DNA from: Planctomycetota bacterium
GTDB lineage: Bacteria > Planctomycetota > UBA1135 > UBA2386
Assembly: GCA_020638655.1 (NCBI GenBank)
Contig: JACKIC010000004.1
Span: forward strand, 422,610-486,609
DNA: 64,000 nucleotides
Direction of reading: 5' to 3'
Position 1 is the stretch's first letter. Each line of letters opens with the position of its first letter. Both the position numbers and the translations under genes were made by a program. The notes below the pieces were generated by a model that worked only from the letters and a program-made list of their open reading frames with translations, had not been told where the DNA came from and searched no databases. Shown piece after piece: positions 19,932 to 28,860 of this stretch.

Positions 19932-20408
19932 GTGAAGCTCCTGTTCACCATCCTCACCGTTGTCGGCATCGCCACGCTGCTGTCGCTGTGGCACTCCGAC
20001 GCGTTCGGCGAGAACGGCGGCTGGCTGTTCTGGCTCGGCGTCGTCGCGATCGCGTCGCTGGTGCTGCCGGCGGTCTTCCTGCCGATCGTGATCGTGCGAC
20101 TCGCGCCCGATCACTTCGTCGCCTCCACGCACGAGCTCAACGAGCGGCGCACGGGGGGCGGCTGGGTGCTGTTCGTGCTGCGCAACGTGCTCGGCGTGTT
20201 GCTGTTCGTCGCCGGCGTCGCGCTGCTGTTCCTGCCCGGGCAGGGTCTGCTGACGATGCTGATCGGCCTGTTGATCGTCGACCTGCCCGGCAAACGCGCC
20301 ATCGAACTGCGGCTGGTGCGGCGGCCCGCGATCCTCGGCGAGCTCAACGCCCTGCGCGCGCGCTACGGCAAGCCGCCGTTCGTGATCGACGGCGATGGCG
20401 CGGGGTGA
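19932..20408 (+). CDS. PGPGW-type small transmembrane protein
   Basis: 158 residues from the GTG at 19932. It has two N-terminal hydrophobic segments (LLFTILTVVGIATLLSLW; FWLGVVAIASLVLPAVFLPI) and a C-terminal pair around VLLFVAGVALLFLPGQGLLT, then a second glycine-containing helix and VDLPGKRAIELRLVRRP. The FLPGQGLLTMLIGL segment resembles the PGPGW transmembrane family. It overlaps the start region of the next gene (GTGA at 20405). Biochemical role unknown. Confidence 0.7.
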   Translation: MKLLFTILTVVGIATLLSLWHSDAFGENGGWLFWLGVVAIASLVLPAVFLPIVIVRLAPDHFVASTHELNERRTGGGWVLFVLRNVLGVLLFVAGVALLFLPGQGLLTMLIGLLIVDLPGKRAIELRLVRRPAILGELNALRARYGKPPFVIDGDGAG

Positions 20409-20416
20409 TCGCGGCG

Positions 20417-21313
20417 ATGCGCGTCTTCTACTCGGACCCGTTCACGTTCCCGCTGCCGCCCGAGCACCGCTTCCCGCTCGAGAAGTACCGTCTGCTGCGC
20501 GAACGCGTCGCGAGCTGGCCCGCGTCGACCGGCGTCGAGCTGGTGCTGGCGCCGCGCGCGCTGCGCGAGGAACTGCTGCTCGTGCACACCGAGGAGTATG
20601 TGAACGCGTTCTGCGGCGGCGAACTCGACGAGCTCGCGATGCGCCGCATCGGCTTTCCGTGGAGCCCTGAGCTGGTCGAACGCTCGCTGCGCAGCTGCGG
20701 CGGCACCCTCGCCGCCGCGCGCGCGGCGCTGCGCGACGGCGCCGCGGCCTATCTCGCCGGCGGCACCCACCACGCGCGCGCCGACCGCGGCGCGGGCTAC
20801 TGCGTGTTCAACGACTGCGCGGCGGCTGCCCGCGTCGTGCAGCGCGAGGGCGGGATCGAACGCGTGCTCATCGTCGACACCGACGTGCACCAGGGCGACG
20901 GCACTGCCGCGATCTTCGCGGGCGACGACAGCGTGTTCACCTTCTCGATCCACGGCGCGCAGAACTTCCCCGCCGAGAAGGCCGTGAGCGACCTCGACGT
21001 CGCGCTGCCGACGGGGACCGGCGACGACGACTACCTGCGCGCCCTGACCGCCGGGCTCGGCGAGGCGCTCGAACGCTGCCGCCCGCAGTTCGTGTTCCTG
21101 CTGAGCGGCGCCGATCCGTTCGCCGGCGATCGCCTGGGCACGCTGGCGCTGACCAAGGACGGCCTCGCGCAGCGCGACCGCCTGGTGCTCGATGCGACCC
21201 GGGGGCGAGGGGTGCCCGCCGTGACCGTGATGGGCGGCGGCTACGGCCGCGTGATCGAGGACACCGTCGACGTCTACGAAGCCACCGTGCGCGCCGCCGT
21301 GACCCAGGGCTGA
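20417..21313 (+). CDS. Histone-deacetylase-fold hydrolase
   Basis: 298 residues from the ATG at 20417; an in-frame GTG at 20405 overlaps the previous stop. It begins MRVFYSDPFTFPLPPEHRFP, the classic start of bacterial arginase/deacetylase proteins. Zn-site and catalytic motifs are visible: GGTHHARADRGAGYCVFND (His pair and substrate loop), VLIVDTDVHQGDGTA (Zn ligands Asp and His), LLSGADPFAGDRLG (Asp Zn ligand) and GGGYG. Known family activity is hydrolysis of N-acetyl groups from lysine, polyamines or small amides (HDAC/AcuC/acetylpolyamine amidohydrolase superfamily). Substrate here is unknown. A 77-bp palindromic repeat begins 3 nt after the stop. Confidence 0.9.
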   Translation: MRVFYSDPFTFPLPPEHRFPLEKYRLLRERVASWPASTGVELVLAPRALREELLLVHTEEYVNAFCGGELDELAMRRIGFPWSPELVERSLRSCGGTLAAARAALRDGAAAYLAGGTHHARADRGAGYCVFNDCAAAARVVQREGGIERVLIVDTDVHQGDGTAAIFAGDDSVFTFSIHGAQNFPAEKAVSDLDVALPTGTGDDDYLRALTAGLGEALERCRPQFVFLLSGADPFAGDRLGTLALTKDGLAQRDRLVLDATRGRGVPAVTVMGGGYGRVIEDTVDVYEATVRAAVTQG

Positions 21314-21315
21314 GG

Positions 21316-21392
21316 GTACGGTACCGGGTACAAACCACACCCTGGCGGCCGCGAAGCGGCCGACTGGGTGTGGTTTGTACCCGGTACCGTAC
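21316..21392. repeat. 77-bp palindromic repeat, complete copy (RAYT-associated family)
   Basis: The outer arms are perfect 27-bp inverted repeats (21316-21342 and 21366-21392), reading GTACGGTACCGGGTACAAAC and onward to CACACCC. The centre holds a second hairpin, CGGCCGC (21346-21352) / GCGGCCG (21356-21362) with a GAA loop; the GCGAAGC tip is known as an exceptionally stable DNA mini-hairpin. The same arm sequences flank the RAYT gene at 35.3-36.5 kb. The copy begins 3 nt after the HDAC stop and ends about 20 nt before the TrmJ-type start codon. Best read as a REP/MITE-like non-autonomous element. Confidence 0.85.
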
Positions 21393-21411
21393 GCACACTC
21401 TGCCACCTGTC

Positions 21412-22110
21412 ATGCTGCTCGACGACGTGCACATCGTGTTGCTGCGCCCGCGCTGGGCCAGCAATCTGGGCTCGGTCGCGCGCGCGATGAAGAACTTCGG
21501 GCTGCGGCGGCTGACGATCGTCGATTCGTGCATCGGTTCGTGGGTCGACGCGTGGCGCATGGCGGTGCACGCCGCCGACGTGCTGCATGCGGCGGTGCAG
21601 ACCGACGACCTCGCGGCGGCGCTCGCGCCGGCGCGGTGGGTGGTCGGCACCAGCAACGATCCGCCCGCGGGCGCGCAGGTGCTGACGCCGCGCGAGGTCG
21701 CCGAACTGGCGCGTGAGCGCGGCGCGCCGACGCTGCTGTTCGGCGGCGAGATCAACGGCCTGGACCCGGCCGAGCTGCTGCGCTGCCACGCGGTGTCGTG
21801 CATCCCGACGGCGCCCGAGCAGTCGTCGCTCAACCTCGCCCAGGCGGTGTGCGTGTTCGCGGCGGAGCTGTTCGCGGCGCACGGCGCCTCGTCGCCGCCG
21901 CCGGGGACCGCTGCGCCGACGGCCGACACCGCGATGCTGCAGCGGCTCGAGGTCGCGCTGCGCGAGCTGCTCGAGTCGTCCGCCTGGGCCGGGGCGAGCC
22001 GCCCCAAGAACGCGATCGCGGCCCTGATGCAGCCCTTCTACCGCGCGAACCTCACCGACGCGGAGGTGCGCGCCTGGCTGGTGGCGCTCAACAAGGCGGG
22101 GCAGCGCTGA
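21412..22110 (+). CDS. SpoU/TrmJ-type RNA 2'-O-methyltransferase
   Basis: 232 residues. SPOUT-fold motifs: HIVLLRPRWASNLGSVARAM with the Asn-Arg-type motif 1 (NLGSVARAMKNFG), motif 2 LFGGEINGLDPAEL, and motif 3 IPTAPEQSSLNLAQAVCVFA that binds AdoMet in the trefoil knot. A short C-terminal helical tail resembles TrmJ, which methylates the ribose of tRNA position 32. The start follows a palindromic repeat closely. The RNA target is inferred from family only. Confidence 0.85.
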   Translation: MLLDDVHIVLLRPRWASNLGSVARAMKNFGLRRLTIVDSCIGSWVDAWRMAVHAADVLHAAVQTDDLAAALAPARWVVGTSNDPPAGAQVLTPREVAELARERGAPTLLFGGEINGLDPAELLRCHAVSCIPTAPEQSSLNLAQAVCVFAAELFAAHGASSPPPGTAAPTADTAMLQRLEVALRELLESSAWAGASRPKNAIAALMQPFYRANLTDAEVRAWLVALNKAGQR

Positions 22111-22124
22111 CCGCGGGCGCGCGT

Positions 22125-22156
22125 GTGTTGTTTGTACCCGGTACCGTACGCACACT
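22125..22156. repeat. Solo right end of the palindromic repeat family
   Basis: 32 nt matching the right end of the complete copy (21368-21399) at 31 of 32 positions, from GTGTTGTTTGTACCC through GGTACCGTACGCACACT. No left arm is present. It lies between the methyltransferase stop (22110) and the sulfatase ATG (22163), ending only 6 nt before that ATG. Confidence 0.8.
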
Positions 22157-22162
22157 GCCGGG

Positions 22163-23662
<1,500 letters not shown>

Positions 23663-23671
23663 CTGCCCGTC

Positions 23672-24601
23672 TCAGTCGGCCAGCAGCACCCAGGTCAATT
23701 CGTGCTTGTTGTGGTGCAGATGCACCACGCGCGAACCTTCGATCGCCGCGAACGCGTGCGCGGCCTCGTGCTCGTCCTCGCCCTGGAACTTGATCGTGCA
23801 GACGAAGTTGCGGGCGAGCCCCGCCGCGCGCCAGCGTTCGACGAGCGCGAGCAGGCGCCGTGGGTAGCAGATCACGTCGCTGCACAGCCAGTCGACGGGG
23901 CCGATCGTCTCCGGGTCGATGCCGAACGCGCTCTCGTTACGCACGGTGACGCCGGGCAGCGCCGCGATGCGCGGCTCGAGCGGCGCCTTGTCGACGGCGA
24001 TCACCTCGGCCCCCAGGCGCTGCAGCGCCCAGGTCCAGCCGCCCGGCGACGCGCCGAGGTCGAGGCAGCGTTCGCCCGGTTGGGGCCAGCGGCCGGCGCC
24101 CAGCAGGGCTTCCCAGAGCTTGCGATAGGCGCGGCTCGGCGGGCCGTCGTGGTCCTCGACGAACGCCACCTCGCCGTTCTGGAACGGCGACGAGCAGCGC
24201 GGGCTGGCGAGCATCAGCCCGGGTTCCCACAGCGTCCACGAACCCATCGGCGCGCTCGGCAGGGCCGCGGGGAACGTGAGCGGCTTGGGCCGCAGCGGCG
24301 GCAACTTGCCCTCGATCAGCGCCGCGCGGCGATGGTGACCGACCGCGTAGAGTGCCCAGTTGCGCTGCATCGAGCGCAGCCACCGGTTGCCGTCGTTGAT
24401 CGATTCGATCTCGCGTCGCTGCAGGTCGTGCCAGGTGTTGGCCGCCCACCAGCCCGCCTCGGCGCGCGGTGCGCGCGCCAGGACCAGCCGTTCGCGCACG
24501 GCGACCACGTCGCCTTCGAGCGCTGCGAGCAGCGGGTCGAGCAGGCCGTCGGCCGCGAGGTAGGCGACGGTCGCGGTCGAGAGGTCGGGAGCGGGGGGCA
24601 C
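23672..24601 (-). CDS. rlmM: RlmM-like 23S rRNA 2'-O-methyltransferase
   Basis: 309 residues. The C-terminal FtsJ-like Rossmann domain has the AdoMet motif CLDLGASPGGWTWALQRLG, then VIAVDKAPL, the RlmM-characteristic VDWLCSDVICYPRRLLAL, and a catalytic-region Lys in FVCTIKFQGEDEH. The N-terminal ~110 residues (THUMP-like region of RlmM) are divergent. E. coli RlmM methylates C2498 of 23S rRNA; the same target is inferred. It converges with the sulfatase gene with a 9-nt gap. Confidence 0.8.
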   Translation of the reverse strand: MPPAPDLSTATVAYLAADGLLDPLLAALEGDVVAVRERLVLARAPRAEAGWWAANTWHDLQRREIESINDGNRWLRSMQRNWALYAVGHHRRAALIEGKLPPLRPKPLTFPAALPSAPMGSWTLWEPGLMLASPRCSSPFQNGEVAFVEDHDGPPSRAYRKLWEALLGAGRWPQPGERCLDLGASPGGWTWALQRLGAEVIAVDKAPLEPRIAALPGVTVRNESAFGIDPETIGPVDWLCSDVICYPRRLLALVERWRAAGLARNFVCTIKFQGEDEHEAAHAFAAIEGSRVVHLHHNKHELTWVLLAD

Positions 24602-24645
24602 GCGGCCGCGAGCCTACCGCCCGCGGCGTCGCGAGGCCCGTGGCA

Positions 24646-25677
24646 TCAGGTGCCGATGCGGATGCGCAGACCGTTGCTGAAGACCACGCCGACGCTGTTG
24701 CTGCCCGGCGCGATGACCCAACCCTGCGCGAAGATCTGGAAGCCGACGAAGCCGACGCCGTTGGGGATCGGGATCGAGACGTTGGCGCTGCCGCCGGCCA
24801 GCGCGAACGGCATCGCCGACAGCAGGCTCGCGTCCATGACCAGCCAGCAGCCGGGCATGCCCTGGGAGTCCAGCGGGTAGGGCAGCACGAACTGGCCGAA
24901 GTGGGCGCTCGAGGTCCCGACCGCGGCGAATGCGAGCACGCTGCCGGTGGGCAGTGTGGTCATCGCGAGGTCGAGGTTCTGGCCGATCGCCGGCTGGCTG
25001 GTCGCCCCGAGCGTGGGGCCGCACGAGGTCCCGTAGGCCGCCGCGGTCCCAACCGTGCCCGAGCCGACGTGGATGCGCAGGTTGTCGATGGCCCAGGACT
25101 CGTCGTTGAGCGGTTGAATGCCGGGCCCTTCGATCACGAACGCGACCGTCAGCGACGCGCCGCTGTGCGCGATCGAGGCGAAGAACGGGTCGCCGCCGAG
25201 GTAGTAGGCGCTGTCGGTGTAGTAGCCGCCCGGCCCGGAGAAGCCCAGGTCGGCGTGGCGCGCGAGTTCGACGCCGGGCGGCGACACGTAGGTCTGGATC
25301 TGTGAGCTGATCGCGTTGGCGAACGCCTCGCGGAACACCGTCTGCGAGTCGACGTCGACGCGGAAGTAGTCGCCCTGCGGGTAGGCGCCCGCGCCGTCGA
25401 GCGAGTCGATCGCCGCGAACAGGAAGTCGAGGTGCACGACGTTGTGCGGCGGCAGGTTGGTCAGGGTCAGCGTGACCGTGTTGCCGGTCTCGCTGCGCAG
25501 GAACGAGCCGCCGAACTGGTCGCCGGTCGGGCCCAGGCCGGCGTAACCCTGCACACCGGTCAGGGTCGCCGTTCCGGCGCTGATCTCGGCGGGCATGCCG
25601 CTCTCGAAGTCGGTGCTGAAGACGGTCTGGGCGGGGATCGCCGCCGCGGCGAGTAGGGTGCAGAGGAGGGTTCGCAT
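24646..25677 (-). CDS. Secreted protein with C-terminal tail domain, unknown function
   Basis: 343 residues from the ATG at 25677, chosen for the signal peptide MRTLLCTLLAAAAIPAQT. Residues ~20-200 look like a beta-sandwich module (VFSTDFESGMPAEISAG ... WAIDNLRIHVGSG), similar in style to choice-of-anchor/PEP-CTERM-associated domains that bind sugars or calcium. The last ~120 residues are a textbook copy of the tail shared by secreted proteins of this genome: YGTSCGPTLGATSQPAIGQ, then PYPLDSQGMPGCWLVMD, then IPIPNGVGFVGFQIFAQGWV. It sits downstream of the kelch-like gene on the same strand, with a strong hairpin between them. Confidence 0.75.
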   Translation of the reverse strand: MRTLLCTLLAAAAIPAQTVFSTDFESGMPAEISAGTATLTGVQGYAGLGPTGDQFGGSFLRSETGNTVTLTLTNLPPHNVVHLDFLFAAIDSLDGAGAYPQGDYFRVDVDSQTVFREAFANAISSQIQTYVSPPGVELARHADLGFSGPGGYYTDSAYYLGGDPFFASIAHSGASLTVAFVIEGPGIQPLNDESWAIDNLRIHVGSGTVGTAAAYGTSCGPTLGATSQPAIGQNLDLAMTTLPTGSVLAFAAVGTSSAHFGQFVLPYPLDSQGMPGCWLVMDASLLSAMPFALAGGSANVSIPIPNGVGFVGFQIFAQGWVIAPGSNSVGVVFSNGLRIRIGT

Positions 25678-25780
25678 GGGATCGTCGGGTGCCGCCCGGG
25701 CACTGCGTTCCAAAGCGGCGCTCTGCGGGGAGCAGAACAGGATTTTCCCGGCGGGTCTCTGGCGAGGCGCCCCCGAAACG

Positions 25781-25819
25781 ACCGACGCCCGCCCGTGCAG
25801 GGCACGGGCGGGCGTCGGT
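25781..25819 (-). terminator. Strong 18-bp hairpin downstream of the kelch-like gene
   Basis: A perfect 18-bp stem (25781-25798 / 25802-25819, arm ACCGACGCCCGCCCGTGC) with a 3-nt AGG loop, starting 30 nt beyond the stop at 25849. No T-run follows on the minus strand, so it may act as a terminator by stem strength or protect the 3' end of the kelch-like mRNA. Confidence 0.6.
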
Positions 25820-25848
25820 GCGGCGTTGTCGCCGGTGTCAGCGGCCGA

Positions 25849-27456
25849 TCACAGCGCGCCGATCGTCAGCGCCAGGCCGTTGGTGCTGCTCAGCGAGACC
25901 AGCTGGAACTGGGCGTTGAGCTGCAGCTGCATGACCTGCATGTTGAGGCCGATGCCGGCGAACGCCGGGCTGGCGGGCAGCGCGACCGACATGCTCGCGG
26001 CGCCACCGACCGGGAACAGCAGCAGGCTCACGTCCGGGGTGACCTCGGCCGTGCAGCCGACCATGCCGGCCGGGTGCAGCGCCACGAGCGGCAGCGACTG
26101 GGTGCCGAAGCCGATCACGCCGAAGCCGATGCCGTTGCCGGCGAAGCCCGTGGCGGTCGCGGTGACGGTGCGGCCGGTCCACGGCAGCTCGTCGGCAGCG
26201 AGGCTCAGGCCGTTGCAGCCGGCGCCGAGCACGTTCGCGGCGGCGACGGGGCTGGCCTGGTACTCGTAGACGTTGTAGGTCGGGCGCGCGCCGGACTTGG
26301 TCGCGTCCTGACCGACGGCCTTGTAGATCTTGCCGACCGACGGGATGAAGCCCGCCGCGTAGCGGCTGATGCGGCCGATCTCGAGGTCCGTGTTGTTGTA
26401 GGGCGTGGTGCCGCCGAGCGGGCTGGCGTAGAGCGTCCAGCTGTTGGTCAGGCAGTCGAACTCGCTCGTGTAGTTGGTCGGCGAGCCGTTGTAGGTCGTC
26501 GTGCCGTAAACGTAGATCGAGTTGTTCGCGGTGTTGGCGGCGATGCCCTGACCGCCCTGCATCACGACGCGCTTGCGGATCGGGTCGTAGACGGCCTGGT
26601 TGGCCATCGCGCTGGCCGGGAAGGTGCCGACGCCGGTGGCCCAGTCGTAGTCCGACAGCAGCGCCCAGTCGGTGCCGTCCCACTTCCACGCGTCGAGGTG
26701 ACGGTAGAGCTCGGGGTAGACGGTGTTGGAGGTGTCTTCACCGCCGACCATGATGACGTCGTTGAACTCGGGGTTGGTGCGCGTCATCAGGCTCGCCATG
26801 CGGCGCGCCGGCGGCACGTGGCCCGGGCTGAACTGGATCCAGTTGCCGCCGAGGAACAGCCAGGTCTCCGAGTTGGCTGCGGGCGTGCCGAGATCGCCGC
26901 CGAACAGCAGCATGCCGCCGAGCGTCGGCTCGAAGGTCATCGCGGCCCAGCGACGCGGCGCCGGGCTGCCGGCGGCCGGGGTCACGTCGGTCCAGGTGTT
27001 GGTCGCGGGGTCGTATTCCCAGGTGTCGTTCAGCAGCGTGTTGGCCGGCAGCGTGCCGCCCGAGCGCGTGTCGCCGCCGAACACCACCAGCTTGCTGGTG
27101 AGCGGGTTCCAGGCCACCGAGCAGCGACCGCGCTGGTGCGGGGCCGGGGCGGTGGTGCCGTCGTTGACCAGCGTGAAGCCGCCCGAGACCGGGTCGAAGG
27201 CCCACAGGTCGTTGTAGGTCGCAGCCGTGTTGTTGTCGGCGCAGCCGCCGAACACGTAGAGCTTGTCGTTGCTCGCGGCGCCGGGGGTGTCGGCGCGGTT
27301 GGTGGTGCCCAGCGAGGTGGTGCCGGAGGCGACCACCGAGGCCCAGGCGGCGCGCGGTGCGACGCGTTCGACGAGCGTGGGGGCGGGGAGCGGGTTGAAC
27401 TGCGCGAGCGCCGGGGCGGCGAGCGCAGGGAGGACGAAGAAGACGGTGGAGCGCAT
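25849..27456 (-). CDS. Secreted kelch-like beta-propeller protein
   Basis: 535 residues from the ATG at 27456 (signal peptide MRSTVFFVLPALAAPALAQ). Repeated blocks of the kelch/galactose-oxidase style are visible: NDKLYVFGGCADNNTAATYNDLWAFD; TSKLVVFGGDTRSGG with NDTWEYDPATNTW; GGMLLFGGDLG with SETWLFLGGNW; DVIMVGGEDTSN with DAWKWDGTDW. The last ~125 residues (LGAGCNGLSLAADELPWTG ... GFGVIGFGTQSLPLVALHP ... LPASPAFAGIGLNMQ) match the tail domain of neighbouring secreted proteins. No active-site Cys/Tyr pair of galactose oxidase is seen, so a binding or surface role is more likely. Confidence 0.85.
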   Translation of the reverse strand: MRSTVFFVLPALAAPALAQFNPLPAPTLVERVAPRAAWASVVASGTTSLGTTNRADTPGAASNDKLYVFGGCADNNTAATYNDLWAFDPVSGGFTLVNDGTTAPAPHQRGRCSVAWNPLTSKLVVFGGDTRSGGTLPANTLLNDTWEYDPATNTWTDVTPAAGSPAPRRWAAMTFEPTLGGMLLFGGDLGTPAANSETWLFLGGNWIQFSPGHVPPARRMASLMTRTNPEFNDVIMVGGEDTSNTVYPELYRHLDAWKWDGTDWALLSDYDWATGVGTFPASAMANQAVYDPIRKRVVMQGGQGIAANTANNSIYVYGTTTYNGSPTNYTSEFDCLTNSWTLYASPLGGTTPYNNTDLEIGRISRYAAGFIPSVGKIYKAVGQDATKSGARPTYNVYEYQASPVAAANVLGAGCNGLSLAADELPWTGRTVTATATGFAGNGIGFGVIGFGTQSLPLVALHPAGMVGCTAEVTPDVSLLLFPVGGAASMSVALPASPAFAGIGLNMQVMQLQLNAQFQLVSLSSTNGLALTIGAL

Positions 27457-27639
27457 GATGGTTGGGATGAGAAGGGGGTGGGCCCGCGGCGGAGCCGTGT
27501 CAGCCAAGAGGCGACGTTTGCTCCGAGCCGGCCAACAAGAAACTGGCCGGTCCTGTCCTCCCATCCGCGCGGCGTGCCCCGCAGCCATCATTTCCCGGGC
27601 GCCCGGACCGCGTTATGGCGCGCCGCCCGCCGCCCCCGC
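27457..27639. promoter_or_regulatory. Kelch-gene leader and 3' flank of top6A
   Basis: 183 nt between the topoisomerase VI A stop and the kelch-like gene start, both genes on the minus strand. It contains a 7-bp inverted repeat, CCGGCCA (27528-27534) / TGGCCGG (27544-27550), with a 9-nt loop, which could end the top6 transcript or act as an operator for the kelch-like gene. No -10/-35 pair stands out. Confidence 0.3.
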
Positions 27640-28803
27640 TCAGGGCAGGAACTTGCTCGGGTCCTTGAGCTTGCGCGGCAGGTACTCGTCGATCACGAAG
27701 TTGAGCCCCCACTTGGCCAGGGCCTGCTGCTCGGCGCGGACGCCCATCTTCAGCATCTGCTCGATCGCCTTCTGCCACTCCTTGTGGGCCTTGAAGAACG
27801 GGTCGTTCTTGAGCGCGTCCTTGGCGCGCTTGACGTCGACGTCCTTGAGCGGGTGCGTCGCGTCCTCGAGCTCGAACTCGAGGATGTCCTGCGGCGTGAC
27901 GCCGAGGTAGCGCGCCTGCGGCACGCAGAAGAACTGGTTGAGGTGCACCGCGTTGCCCGAGCCGACCTTGAGCGTGCGGTAGATGTTGCTGATCCCGTAG
28001 GGGTCGCAGTCGTTGAAGCAGTAGACCGGCAGTTTCTTGTCGTCGGCGAGCTTGCGGATGAAGCGCCGCGTCGCGCGTGTCGGCACGCCGCCGGTGCCGA
28101 TGATGATGCAGTTCTCGCTGCGCCACCACTTGTGTTCGTGCAGGCGCGCGAACATACCGCCGGTCTCGATCACCAGGACGAACTTGGCCTTGGTCTCGAA
28201 CTTGAAGTGCTCGACCGACGCGGGGATCGAGTACGAGCCGCTGCCGAAGCGCGTGCAGTCGATGCGCTCCTCGGCGCCGGTCTCGCGGTCGCGGTCGATC
28301 ACGACGAGGTCGCCGGCGACGTTGCCGCCGTGCTCCTCGGGCCGGAAGCGCAGCTGCTCGCGCGTCACGCCCTCGAGGCTGAACAGCGCCTCGATGTCGT
28401 CCATCACCGTGTCCGACTCGGGCTGCTCGGTGAACTTCGCCTCGCCCCAGTTCTTCGACACGTAGTACGCTTCACGCTTGGTGGCGAAGTCGTCGCCTTC
28501 GACCATCTCCTTGCTCAAGGACATCAGCTTGAGCGTCTGCGCGAAGGTCTTGACGGTGTTGACCGTCAGCGTGCGCTCGATGCGCCCGCGGCCCATCTTG
28601 AAGCCGCCCTTCTTGTCGTAGTTGGCGTTGCGCAGCGAGCGCTCGGGGAACTTGAGCTCCGGCTTGTCGAGCTTGGAGATCTTGCCGTAGACGTTCTGGG
28701 CGCACTCGACGATGCCCTTGACGGTGAGCTTGTCGAGCTCGGTCATCGGCTTCTTGCGCTCGGCCTTGGGCTTCTGGGGCTTGCTGTTCTTCTTGGCTGC
28801 CAT
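27640..28803 (-). CDS. top6A: DNA topoisomerase VI subunit A
   Basis: 387 residues. Catalytic (Spo11-like) subunit that makes staggered double-strand breaks through a 5'-phosphotyrosine. A Lys-rich N-terminal tail (MAAKKNSKPQKPKAERKKP) precedes the winged-helix domain with the active Tyr in KREAYYVSKNW (Tyr113 or Tyr114). The TOPRIM metal residues are visible in FVLVIETGGMFARL and VYCFNDCDPYGISNIYR. Length matches archaeal Top6A. It lies 57 nt downstream of subunit B, the usual B-then-A order, so an A2B2 enzyme is expected. Top6 is mainly archaeal and plant and only sporadic in bacteria, so horizontal origin is plausible, although codon use is like the neighbours. Confidence 0.95.
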   Translation of the reverse strand: MAAKKNSKPQKPKAERKKPMTELDKLTVKGIVECAQNVYGKISKLDKPELKFPERSLRNANYDKKGGFKMGRGRIERTLTVNTVKTFAQTLKLMSLSKEMVEGDDFATKREAYYVSKNWGEAKFTEQPESDTVMDDIEALFSLEGVTREQLRFRPEEHGGNVAGDLVVIDRDRETGAEERIDCTRFGSGSYSIPASVEHFKFETKAKFVLVIETGGMFARLHEHKWWRSENCIIIGTGGVPTRATRRFIRKLADDKKLPVYCFNDCDPYGISNIYRTLKVGSGNAVHLNQFFCVPQARYLGVTPQDILEFELEDATHPLKDVDVKRAKDALKNDPFFKAHKEWQKAIEQMLKMGVRAEQQALAKWGLNFVIDEYLPRKLKDPSKFLP

Positions 28804-28860
28804 GGCGGTGGGGGTGGTCGCTCTGCGTGGGGGTGTGTTCGGGGCCGCGGCGGGGTCGCG

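Noticed and set aside
20417..21313. Reading the HDAC-fold gene as a true histone deacetylase
   Set aside because: The fold and zinc motifs are shared with polyamine and acetoin-utilisation enzymes; no histone is encoded in the window, so only a generic hydrolase call is supported.
21316..21392. The 77-bp palindrome as an integron attC site or CRISPR repeat
   Set aside because: No integrase core sites (GTTRRRY), no cassette array and no regular spacers; copies are scattered and tied to a RAYT gene.
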